Assembly (NCBI GenBank): GCA_947628105.1
Contig: CANQYN010000028.1
Span: forward strand, 1-11,999
Direction of reading: 5' to 3'
DNA: 11,999 nucleotides
From: an uncultured Bacilli bacterium
Lineage (GTDB): Bacteria; Bacillota_I; Bacilli_A; RF39; UBA660
Shown piece after piece: positions 1-6,010 of the stretch. The position numbers were made by a program, and so were the translations under genes. Numbering within the stretch: position 1 is the first letter of the stretch; each line of letters starts with the position of its first letter. Below the pieces are notes generated by a model. That model saw only the letters and a list, made by a program, of their open reading frames with translations. It was not told the origin of the DNA and did no database searches.

Positions 1-10
1 CCCCCCCCCC
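1..10. repeat. C10 / G10 homopolymer at window edge
   Basis: Ten consecutive C on the plus strand (G10 on the minus strand), in DNA that is otherwise very AT-rich. Such tracts in AT-rich genomes are either slippage-prone phase-variation tracts or sequencing/assembly artefacts (poly-G reads). On the minus strand it follows TTGACA (25-20) by nine bases. The full tract length is unknown because the window starts here. Confidence 0.6.
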
Positions 11-27
11 GACTGTTTTTGTCAATC

Positions 28-52
28 AAAAAAAGGTCTTTTTTGACCTTTT
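28..52 (-). terminator. Rho-independent terminator of rny
   Basis: On the minus strand AAAAGGTC (52-45), a 6-nt A loop and GACCTTTT (38-31) form an 8-bp stem running into a T-tract (34-28). The stem begins inside the rny stop codon, so it ends the rny transcript. Confidence 0.8.
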
Positions 53-1604
53 ATTTTGCTTCTTCTGTCGCTCTAGTTTCTCTTATTACTGTTACTTTAA
101 TAGTTCCTGGATATTGTAATTCATTTTCAATTCGAGTTTTTATATCACGTGCTACTTTATAACTTTCTACATCATTAATTTCTTCTGGTTTAACAATAAC
201 TCTTAATTCACGTCCAGCTTGAACAGCATAAGTTTTATCTACTCCAGAAATACTATTTCCTATATTTTCTAAATCATGTAATCTTTGAACATAATTTTCT
301 AAAGAATCACTTCTCGCTCCTGGTCTAGATGCAGATAAAGTATCAGCAATAGCGACAATAACTGCAATAACTGATTTTGGTTCAGCATCCCCATGATGAG
401 ATTCAATACTATTAATCACGATGTCAGATTCTTTATATTTTTTAGCAAGCTCACTACCAATGGTAACATGGCTTCCTTCCATATCATGATCGATAGCCTT
501 TCCAATATCATGAAGAAGTCCAGCACGTTTTGCTAAAACGACATTTTCTCCTAATTCGGCAGCTAACAAACCAGACAAATGAGCAACTTCCACTGAATGA
601 ACCAAAGCATTTTGCCCATAACTTGTTCTAAAATGTAGTCTACCAATTAATTCAATTAATTCTGGATCTACTTTGGTAATTCCTAAATCAAATAAAGCTT
701 CTTCTCCAAATTCTCTAATTTTTACTTGCATATCTTTTGAAACTTTATCGTATAGTTCTTCAATTCGAGTAGGATGAATTCTACCATCTTTAATCAGTCC
801 TTCAATCGTTACCTTTGCCATTTCTCTTCGAAGAGGATCAAAAGAAGATAATACGATAGCTTCTGGTGTATCATCAATAATTAAATCGACCCCAGTTACT
901 GCTTCTATTGTTCGAATATTTCTTCCTTCTCGTCCAATAATTCTTCCTTTCATTTCATCATTTGGCAATGTAACAACAGATACGGTTTGTTCATTTACAA
1001 TGTCACTTGCGTATTTTTGCATACAATTAATAAGCATATTTTTAGCTTTTTTATCAGCTTCTAATTTTGCTTCTGATTCTCTTTCTTTAATGTATGCGGC
1101 TACTTCAAGATTCATCATTTCTTCTACTTTTTTAATCACTAATTCTTTTGCTTGTTTCTTGGAATATCCTGATATTTTTTCTAATTGTTCTACTTGTTCC
1201 AACTTAATTTTTTCCACTTCTGCTTGTTCTTTTTGGATATCTTTTTGTTTTTCAATAATTCCGTTTTCTTTTGCTTCTAGCATTTTTTCTCTATTTTGTA
1301 GTGTCTGATCTCTACGATCCATGCTATCTTCACGCGCTAATAAGCGTTCTTCGGATTCTTTTACTTCTTGTTTTTTTTCACGTACTTCTTTTTCTGTTTC
1401 TATCTTTAATCGATGTGATTCTTCTTTTGCTTCTAATAGTTTATCTCTTTTTATTTTATCTGCTTCTTTTTTGGCGGACTCAATCAATTTTTCTGCCTTT
1501 CTTTGAGCAGAAGTTCCCTTTAAATAAGCAATTAAAGTCATAATAATAATTCCAACAAAAAGTCCAATTAGGACTAGCAAAATGGAGAAAACTATATTAT
1601 GCAT
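51..1604 (-). CDS. rny: Ribonuclease Y
   Basis: Membrane-anchored endoribonuclease that starts bulk mRNA decay in Firmicutes. All the family's domains are visible in order: an N-terminal transmembrane helix (about residues 5-28), a long charged coiled coil (about 30-190), a KH RNA-binding domain with GRIIGREGRN at 220-229, and an HD hydrolase domain with the catalytic pair H365-D366 in AGLLHDIGKA, followed by SHHGDAEP (402-409) and RPGARSD (427-433). The length of 517 aa is normal for RNase Y. The ATG at 1604 is preceded by GGAGG at a spacing of 6. The gene lies downstream of recA, as in the B. subtilis recA-rny region, but has its own promoter between the recA terminator and its RBS, and its own terminator. 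Identity is very secure. Confidence 0.97.
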   Translation of the reverse strand: MHNIVFSILLVLIGLFVGIIIMTLIAYLKGTSAQRKAEKLIESAKKEADKIKRDKLLEAKEESHRLKIETEKEVREKKQEVKESEERLLAREDSMDRRDQTLQNREKMLEAKENGIIEKQKDIQKEQAEVEKIKLEQVEQLEKISGYSKKQAKELVIKKVEEMMNLEVAAYIKERESEAKLEADKKAKNMLINCMQKYASDIVNEQTVSVVTLPNDEMKGRIIGREGRNIRTIEAVTGVDLIIDDTPEAIVLSSFDPLRREMAKVTIEGLIKDGRIHPTRIEELYDKVSKDMQVKIREFGEEALFDLGITKVDPELIELIGRLHFRTSYGQNALVHSVEVAHLSGLLAAELGENVVLAKRAGLLHDIGKAIDHDMEGSHVTIGSELAKKYKESDIVINSIESHHGDAEPKSVIAVIVAIADTLSASRPGARSDSLENYVQRLHDLENIGNSISGVDKTYAVQAGRELRVIVKPEEINDVESYKVARDIKTRIENELQYPGTIKVTVIRETRATEEAK

Positions 1605-1660
1605 AATATACCTCCATTTCTTTCACTATATCTTTCGGACGATGATATCTATCCACTATC

Positions 1661-1689
1661 ATTTTATCTTGTATTGGCTAATAAGTCAA
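1661..1689 (-). promoter_or_regulatory. Sigma-A promoter of rny
   Basis: TTGACT (1689-1684), a 17-bp spacer and TAAAAT (1666-1661) on the minus strand. It lies directly after the recA terminator and about 57 bp before the rny start, so rny can be transcribed independently of recA. Confidence 0.7.
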
Positions 1690-1690
1690 G

Positions 1691-1722
1691 AAAAAGCAAT
1701 TCCTATTTAGTAGAATTGCTTT
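1691..1722 (-). terminator. Rho-independent terminator of recA
   Basis: AAAGCAATTC and GAATTGCTTT on the minus strand form a 10-bp stem with a 10-nt loop, followed by T residues. The 5' arm lies in the last recA codons and the loop contains the TAG stop codon. Confidence 0.8.
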
Positions 1723-2725
1723 CTGTTTTTTTAGGTAATAAATCATAATGTTTTTGTACTAATTGTTTAATTTCATTAAACAATTTTTCATCTGACTTTA
1801 ACATTTCTTTTACATTTTCTTTACCTTGGCCGATTTTTTCACCTTTATAAGAATACCACGCACCACTTTTTTCTAATATTCCAGCATCACTAGCTAAATC
1901 GACAAGTTCTCCTGTAGTAGAAACTCCTTCTCCATACATAATGTCGACAGTACAATTTTTAAATGGCGGAGCCATCTTATTTTTTACTACTTTTACTAAC
2001 GTTTTATTTCCAATTACATCGCTTCCACTCTTAATTTGTTCTGAACGTCGAATTTCTAAACGAACAGAAGCATAAAACTTTAATGCCCTTCCTCCTGGTG
2101 TAGTTTCTGGATTTCCAAACATTACTCCTACTTTTTCACGTAATTGATTAATAAAAATTGCAACTGTATTAGTCTTATTAATTACTCCTGACAATTTTCT
2201 CAACGCCTGACTCATTAACCTAGCTTGTAGTCCCATATGAGAATCTCCCATCTCACCTTCAATTTCTGCCTGAGGAACTAAAGCAGCTACTGAATCGATA
2301 ACGATGACACTAATGGCACCACTTCTTACTAAAGCTTCACAAATTTCTAATGCCTGTTCTCCATTATCAGGTTGTGACAATAATAAATCATTAATATTAA
2401 CTCCTAATTTGGCGGCATATTGAGGATCAAGGGAATGTTCAGCATCGATAAAAGCAGCTCTTCCGCCTTTTTTTTGGGCTTCTGCTATTGCATGAAGGGC
2501 AAAAGTTGTTTTTCCACTTGATTCTGGTCCATATATTTCAATAATTCTTCCCTTTGGATATCCACCTATTCCAAGAGCAATATCCAAAGAAAGAGATCCA
2601 CTTGGAATAACATCAATTTCCCGATGTTCATGATCACCTAATTTCATTACAGATCCTTTTCCAAATTGTTTTTCAATATCTGATAATACTTGATCTAATG
2701 TTTTATCACTAGTTGTCTTTACCAT
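1703..2725 (-). CDS. recA: Recombinase RecA
   Basis: DNA-dependent ATPase that forms filaments on single-stranded DNA, catalyses strand exchange and stimulates LexA self-cleavage. Visible motifs are Walker A GPESSGKTT at 66-74, Walker B VIVIDSVAAL at 140-149, and the DNA-binding loop region FINQLREKVG at 191-200 followed by FGNPETTPGGRALKFY at 203-218. The length of 340 aa is typical, with the expected lysine-rich C-terminal region. The ATG at 2725 has AGGAGG seven bases upstream. It is expressed from its own promoter with a LexA box and ended by its own terminator. The neighbours pgsA and rny match the conserved Bacillus arrangement, except that cinA, usually just upstream, is absent. Confidence 0.99.
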   Translation of the reverse strand: MVKTTSDKTLDQVLSDIEKQFGKGSVMKLGDHEHREIDVIPSGSLSLDIALGIGGYPKGRIIEIYGPESSGKTTFALHAIAEAQKKGGRAAFIDAEHSLDPQYAAKLGVNINDLLLSQPDNGEQALEICEALVRSGAISVIVIDSVAALVPQAEIEGEMGDSHMGLQARLMSQALRKLSGVINKTNTVAIFINQLREKVGVMFGNPETTPGGRALKFYASVRLEIRRSEQIKSGSDVIGNKTLVKVVKNKMAPPFKNCTVDIMYGEGVSTTGELVDLASDAGILEKSGAWYSYKGEKIGQGKENVKEMLKSDEKLFNEIKQLVQKHYDLLPKKTESNSTK

Positions 2726-2754
2726 TTTGTAACCTCCTATCTTATGACAAATTT

Positions 2755-2783
2755 AGTATATAATAAAAAAAAGTATTTGTCAA
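2755..2783 (-). promoter_or_regulatory. Sigma-A promoter of recA
   Basis: A near-consensus promoter on the minus strand: TTGACA (2783-2778), an exact 17-bp spacer and TATACT (2760-2755). Transcription should start about 20 bp before the recA start codon. An inverted repeat AAGTATT-TGTC-AATACTT (plus strand, 2771-2788) covers the -35 box and could be a second operator or chance. Confidence 0.88.
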
Positions 2784-2792
2784 TACTTTTTA

Positions 2793-2806
2793 CGAACTAT
2801 TGTTCG
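2793..2806. promoter_or_regulatory. LexA (SOS) box of recA
   Basis: CGAACTATTGTTCG is a perfect match to the Gram-positive LexA/DinR box (CGAAC-N4-GTTCG). It lies 9 bp upstream of the recA -35 element, where bound LexA could block RNA polymerase. recA is the classical LexA target in Firmicutes. Confidence 0.9.
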
Positions 2807-2896
2807 ATAAAATTAGAGGGTATATTTTCGCCAATTTTTTATTTTTCTTCCCTTTTTATTCATTTTTTCAACGGTCCATTTTTCTCTTTTGCCTAA

Positions 2897-3502
2897 TTAT
2901 TTTTCTTCTGGCACTGAAGATATATATTTCTTATTCATTTGGTAATATTGAATAGCAGAAATAATAGCAAAAACACATGCTAAAACAAGTAAAGCATCAG
3001 AAATTCGTAAATTGATTAATTCAAATGGTAAATTATAAAGTAACGTTAATACAATTCCAATCATAAGAAAGATTGTTTTTAATTTTCCCATCTTACTGGC
3101 AGCTACTACTTTTCCTTTATTTCCAGCAAGCATCTTAACAGAATCCACAATAATATCTCGAACTACAATGACTACTGGTATAATAGAAGAAATAAAACCA
3201 CTTGCGGCCAAGATAATCAAAGTACTATTTACTAATACTTTATCCGCAATCGCATCAATCATTTTTCCAAAATCTGTTACCATATTCCTTTTTCGAGCGA
3301 TTCTACCATCGATAAAATCTGTAACAGAAGCAACAATGAACAATATTGCCGCAATGATATATTTAATATCGATAACAATTGCTTCATTTACAAATAATCG
3401 AGGAAGCTCAACTCCAGCCGCATCAAAAGGAAAGACGAGTAAAATAATAATGAAAAATGCTAAAAAGATGCGACTCATCGTAATTTTATTTGCCAAATTC
3501 AT
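2897..3502 (-). CDS. pgsA: CDP-diacylglycerol--glycerol-3-phosphate 3-phosphatidyltransferase
   Basis: Integral membrane enzyme that makes phosphatidylglycerol phosphate from CDP-diacylglycerol and glycerol-3-phosphate, the committed step to phosphatidylglycerol and cardiolipin. The complete CDP-alcohol phosphatidyltransferase signature D-x2-DG-x2-AR-x8-G-x3-D-x3-D is present, from D62 and D65-G66 through A69-R70 and G79 to D83 and D87. There are several hydrophobic segments (about 8-25, 46-62, 85-115, 140-158 and 165-188). The length of 201 aa is normal. The RBS AGGAGG overlaps the stop codon of the upstream rodZ-like gene, and only 10 bp separate the two, so they form an operon. I see no clear terminator in the 170 bp before recA. 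The position in the rodZ-pgsA-recA block supports pgsA over other family members. Confidence 0.95.
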   Translation of the reverse strand: MNLANKITMSRIFLAFFIIILLVFPFDAAGVELPRLFVNEAIVIDIKYIIAAILFIVASVTDFIDGRIARKRNMVTDFGKMIDAIADKVLVNSTLIILAASGFISSIIPVVIVVRDIIVDSVKMLAGNKGKVVAASKMGKLKTIFLMIGIVLTLLYNLPFELINLRISDALLVLACVFAIISAIQYYQMNKKYISSVPEEK

Positions 3503-3512
3503 AATTATCCTC

Positions 3513-3995
3513 CTACTTAATTATATTTTCTACAGGTTCTTCTTTCACAAAATCATCATTTTGGGTAAAAGATATTACATAATATCCAATTCCTAATATA
3601 ATCACTGAAATGATAATATATAAAAGGATAGGTGGAATATTAATTTTTCTTTTATGTTCCATCGTATACGGGGAAGAAATCTTTGCTTGTTGCTTGGCAT
3701 GATGCACTTCCACTTGTTTTTTAGCTTTTTTAATATCTTCAATTGAAATTTTAGAAGTATAGTCAAATAAAAATTCATTGAAATCATCAATTAAATCTTC
3801 ATAATTTAATCCTAAATATTTTGCATAATCACGAATAAAATATTTCAAATAAAAAATATCTTTAAATGCCTCTTTATCACCCGCTTCGATACTTTCTATT
3901 TGTGAAGGTCGTAATTTTAAATCATTCGCTACTTCTTCAATACTAATTCCAATACTCTCTCGTTGTTCTTTTAAAGCTTCGCCAATCTCTTTCAT
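3513..3995 (-). CDS. RodZ-like membrane protein with N-terminal HTH, lacking the C-terminal domain
   Basis: The first ~70 residues form a helix-turn-helix of the Xre/HTH_25 type (GEALKEQRESIGISIEEVA from residue 5, then LRPSQIESIEAGD). A basic linker follows (about 84-117), then one transmembrane helix (about 119-143) and a short extracellular tail of 17 residues. RodZ links MreB to the cell-wall elongation machinery through its cytoplasmic HTH. This protein is 160 aa, whereas RodZ/YmfM proteins are usually much longer and carry an extracytoplasmic C-terminal domain that is missing here. The position directly upstream of pgsA is that of B. subtilis ymfM, which supports the assignment. AAAGGAAG lies six bases before the ATG. 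The start is only about 24 bp downstream of the end of rnpB, so no separate promoter fits between them. Confidence 0.82.
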   Translation of the reverse strand: MKEIGEALKEQRESIGISIEEVANDLKLRPSQIESIEAGDKEAFKDIFYLKYFIRDYAKYLGLNYEDLIDDFNEFLFDYTSKISIEDIKKAKKQVEVHHAKQQAKISSPYTMEHKRKINIPPILLYIIISVIILGIGYYVISFTQNDDFVKEEPVENIIK

Positions 3996-4018
3996 TGGCC
4001 ACTTCCTTTCAATTTAAA

Positions 4019-4377
4019 AAATTAATATTTTATAAGCCATGTTCTGTACCTAAAAAGGCGACAAACATTTATCTATCGCATAATGCAATCCCAAAGTCCG
4101 TTATCTTTCCTTCCTTTGAGTTCCCCTACCAAAATTTGGGTTTCTCGCTCGCGGGGTTTACCACGTTCCACTTCCTTCATTTCTGAATTTTTCGTCACTA
4201 TGGCACTTTTACATCTACTCTAACCGTAGCAATTGCCTTAGGTTATTTCGAAGCCGTTAAGCAAAGCTTACTTTAGGTTATTTTTTCCCTAAACACGAAC
4301 ACTACAGTCATCCCAGACTGTGCGAGCATGGACTTTCCTCTACCTTATAAAAAGACAGCGTTTGTCAAAATATTAAT
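4019..4377 (-). ncRNA. rnpB: RNase P RNA, bacterial class B
   Basis: Catalytic RNA of RNase P, which matures tRNA 5' ends. On the minus strand it holds the universal GAGGAAAGTCC (4340-4330) near the 5' end and ACATGGCTTAT near the 3' end (about 4042-4032), which make P4 and flanking joins. It also has the class B block GTGGTAAACCCC...GCGAGCGAGAAACCC, almost identical to B. subtilis. Helices that set the ends: P1 ATTAATATTTT (4377-4367) with AAAATATTAAT (4031-4021); P2 GACAAAC with GTTTGTC; P3 CTGTCTT with AAGGTAG (two G-T pairs). Ends are uncertain by a few bases. The 5' strand of P1 overlaps the last codon and stop of gpsB. P1 is followed by TTTTTT, so P1 may also serve as terminator. The gpsB-rnpB order is that of B. 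subtilis. Confidence 0.96.
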
Positions 4378-4696
4378 CTTTTCCATAAATTATTTTTTCT
4401 AAATTTGATAACCTACGAAGCAAATCGGAATTACTTACGTTTCCTTCGTTATCATCGTGAAGTACTTCTAATTTTGTCCGAAGTCCACGAATTTCTTGTT
4501 TCAATTTTAAATTATCATCTGCTAATTCTTTTTTATCACGTTCTAGCTCTTTTATGATTGAAAAAAATTCTTCGTAATCACGGATTATGACGTCCAAAAA
4601 TTTATCTACTTCTTGAGGACGATAACCTCTCGTATCAATTTTAAATTCCTTTTCTAAAATATCCTTTGTTGTCAGCAAAATTCTTTCTTGATACAT
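4373..4696 (-). CDS. gpsB: Cell-cycle protein GpsB (DivIVA family)
   Basis: Small cytoplasmic adaptor that binds penicillin-binding proteins and coordinates septal and lateral wall synthesis in Firmicutes. The DivIVA/GpsB N-terminal lipid-binding fold is recognisable (RGYRPQEVDKFLDVIIRDYEEF at about 23-44), followed by a coiled coil (about 45-80) and a short C-terminal oligomerisation segment ending in NLEKIIYGKD. I take the ATG at 4696 (107 aa), because AGAGGTG lies five bases upstream and the size fits the family. The open frame extends upstream to 4771, but that extension runs through a clear sigma-A promoter and cannot be translated from it. The location directly before rnpB supports GpsB over DivIVA. 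Confidence 0.93.
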   Translation of the reverse strand: MYQERILLTTKDILEKEFKIDTRGYRPQEVDKFLDVIIRDYEEFFSIIKELERDKKELADDNLKLKQEIRGLRTKLEVLHDDNEGNVSNSDLLRRLSNLEKIIYGKD

Positions 4697-4723
4697 CTTT
4701 GCACCTCTCATTCTTCTATCAAT

Positions 4724-4752
4724 ATCATATATGAATTTCCCCTTTTTGTCAA
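4724..4752 (-). promoter_or_regulatory. Sigma-A promoter of gpsB
   Basis: TTGACA (4752-4747), a 17-bp spacer and TATGAT (4729-4724) on the minus strand. This predicts a start of transcription about 20 bp before the gpsB ATG at 4696. It probably also drives rnpB, because no obvious promoter separates the two. Confidence 0.82.
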
Positions 4753-4771
4753 TGAAACATTTCTTTTTCAT

Positions 4772-4800
4772 TTGCGATAAAAAAAGAATTCTGCTATACT
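4772..4800 (+). promoter_or_regulatory. Promoter of the TPR-like gene
   Basis: TTGCGA (4772-4777), a 17-bp spacer and TATACT (4795-4800). It diverges from the gpsB promoter, with the two -35 boxes about 20 bp apart. TATAAT at 4807-4812 is an alternative -10 with a very short leader. Confidence 0.55.
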
Positions 4801-4830
4801 AATGGTTATAATTTAAAACCAGGTGATATC

Positions 4831-5673
4831 ATGACTAAATATAAACTTATTGACGGTTATTCCGTTCGTGGATATCTTTCATATCAAAGTAAGCAAATTA
4901 GAACATTGATACAAGATGGAAAATATTCCTTTGCTTTAAATAATCTTATTCTTTTGCTTCAACAATATCCCGATGATGTACAACTTAAAAAATTGATGGC
5001 TTCTTGCTACATAGCTTTAAAAGATTATGATAAAGCAATTGAATTACTAGAAGATTTTCCACTTCTACTTTCATACGCTACATTAACTTCTCTTTATATG
5101 AAAACAAATCAAAACGAAAAATTATATGATTTATATCAAAAAATTCATAGTGATAAAAATTTTGAATTGCTATTAGATCCCGACTTTGAATTTATTAGTC
5201 ACTGTTTAAAAACATTATTTGAAAAAGATTATGTTCCCAATTTAGATAAAATTACTTATCACGAAAAACAATTTTTTCAATACGATGAAAAACTGGCTTT
5301 AAATCATATTCATATCCATCATAATAATCCTGAAAATAGAGGATTTTTCTTAGAAAATATCAATATTGAAGATTTATTTTATCAAATAAAACAATTTATT
5401 GAAAACCATTTAGAAGAAGCAGCCGTTACCACTCGATGTACAGAACAATATATATTCTATGTAGAAAGTTGTGGAAAAAATATGAATCAATTAACAAATT
5501 ACGTATCTGTTTTTACCTTTGTAGGAACTAGTAACATCTTAACGATGTACCCAATTCTTTTAGAAAAGAAATTTCATATTTGCCATTTAGAAAAACAAAT
5601 GCAAGTAAAAGAGAAAGAAAAAGTAAAAGCCAAAAGTGGAATAGAAAGATTTTATCAAAGATATAATCAATAA
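4831..5673 (+). CDS. Hypothetical protein with TPR-like repeats
   Basis: A 280-aa protein I do not recognise. The N-terminal half looks like helical tetratricopeptide repeats: IQDGKYSFALNNLILLLQQY (about 27-46) and ASCYIALKDYDKAIELLEDF (57-76) have the spacing of small and bulky residues expected for TPR helices, followed by degenerate copies. The C-terminal half (about 150-260) has mixed helix and strand character. A charged segment (KEKEKVKAKSG) precedes the tail IERFYQRYNQ. No signal peptide or transmembrane helix is visible, so it is likely cytoplasmic and acts through protein contacts. AGGTGA lies four bases before the ATG. It is transcribed divergently from gpsB and converges on the SASP gene. 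Its function cannot be assigned from sequence. Confidence 0.85.
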   Translation: MTKYKLIDGYSVRGYLSYQSKQIRTLIQDGKYSFALNNLILLLQQYPDDVQLKKLMASCYIALKDYDKAIELLEDFPLLLSYATLTSLYMKTNQNEKLYDLYQKIHSDKNFELLLDPDFEFISHCLKTLFEKDYVPNLDKITYHEKQFFQYDEKLALNHIHIHHNNPENRGFFLENINIEDLFYQIKQFIENHLEEAAVTTRCTEQYIFYVESCGKNMNQLTNYVSVFTFVGTSNILTMYPILLEKKFHICHLEKQMQVKEKEKVKAKSGIERFYQRYNQ

Positions 5674-5684
5674 ACTTTTTAACT

Positions 5685-5710
5685 AAAAAAAGACAGCACT
5701 GAAACTGTCC
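5685..5710 (-). terminator. Rho-independent terminator of the SASP gene
   Basis: On the minus strand GGACAG (5710-5705), an 8-nt loop and CTGTCT (5696-5691) form the stem, followed by seven T (5691-5685). It lies 12 bp after the SASP stop codon. The plus-strand TPR-like gene ends just upstream, but the hairpin has no T-tract in that direction. Confidence 0.8.
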
Positions 5711-5721
5711 ATTTCTATTCA

Positions 5722-5934
5722 TTATCTAGCTTGGTAATTACTTCCACTTAAATGTTGTTCACCCATTTGTACTAGACGTTTAGTGATTTCTCCACCTACT
5801 GATCCGTTTGCACGGCTAGTAGCATCTGGTCCCATATTAACACCTAATTCATTAGCTATTTCATATTTCATTTTTTCGATAGCTTGTTTAGCTCCTGGAA
5901 CTACCATTTTATTTGTGTTAGAGTTCTTGTTCAT
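5722..5934 (-). CDS. Alpha/beta-type small acid-soluble spore protein
   Basis: DNA-binding protein that coats and protects the chromosome in the dormant endospore and is degraded by the Gpr protease at germination. The 70-aa protein has both family signatures: KYEIANELGV (about 23-32), the region where Gpr cuts, and GGEITKRLVQMGEQHL (about 47-62). The length is typical. The ATG at 5934 has AGGAGGTGA about five bases upstream. It is a single-gene unit with its own terminator and a sigma-G-like promoter, as expected for forespore expression. The gene shows that the organism is, or recently was, a spore-former. Which ssp paralogue it is cannot be told. Confidence 0.96.
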   Translation of the reverse strand: MNKNSNTNKMVVPGAKQAIEKMKYEIANELGVNMGPDATSRANGSVGGEITKRLVQMGEQHLSGSNYQAR

Positions 5935-5946
5935 AGTTTCACCTCC

Positions 5947-5969
5947 TGTACACTTATATCATGTGTACA
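5947..5969. repeat. Palindrome over the SASP promoter -10 region
   Basis: TGTACAC (5947-5953) and GTGTACA (5963-5969) are perfect 7-bp inverted arms around 9 bp. They flank and overlap the predicted sigma-G -10 element and reach the expected transcription start, the position of a repressor or activator operator. The binding protein is unknown; a forespore regulator is inference only. Confidence 0.55.
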
Positions 5970-5985
5970 ATCGGAATTATCATAC
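5957..5985 (-). promoter_or_regulatory. Sigma-G-type promoter of the SASP gene
   Basis: On the minus strand GTATG (5985-5981), a 17-bp spacer and CATGATA (5963-5957) match the forespore sigma-G pattern GHATR / CATNHTA, with a spacer one base shorter than the usual 18. No sigma-A promoter is seen. The match agrees with forespore-specific expression of SASP genes. Confidence 0.65.
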
Positions 5986-6001
5986 CACTATTTTAGTGGT
6001 A
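5983..6001. terminator. Hairpin between thiI and the SASP gene, possible thiI terminator
   Basis: TACCACTA (5983-5990), TTT and TAGTGGTA (5994-6001) form a perfect 8-bp stem 9 bp after the thiI stop codon. On the minus strand it lacks a T-tract, so termination would be weak. The T-rich side lies on the plus strand, where no gene ends. It also overlaps the SASP -35 element. Confidence 0.4.
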
Positions 6002-6010
6002 ATTTTTGGT

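Noticed and set aside
1000..1543. Plus-strand open frames opposite the rny coiled coil
   Set aside because: They mirror the Lys/Glu-rich coiled-coil codons of rny and have no RBS or promoter.
2813..2870. 16-codon basic ORF before recA (minus strand, MNKKGRKIKN...)
   Set aside because: No RBS, low-complexity AT-rich codons, and it overlaps the region just upstream of the LexA box. Best seen as chance.
3168..3596. Plus-strand 142-codon frame opposite pgsA and rodZ
   Set aside because: Antisense shadow spanning two well-identified genes, with no RBS.
3995..4186. Plus-strand 63-codon frame inside rnpB
   Set aside because: It lies on the strand complementary to RNase P RNA and has no coding signals.
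4697..4771. N-terminal extension of gpsB (25 extra residues)
   Set aside because: The extension runs through a clear TTGACA-17-TATGAT promoter, has no RBS, and makes the protein longer than the family. The ATG at 4696 has a good RBS.
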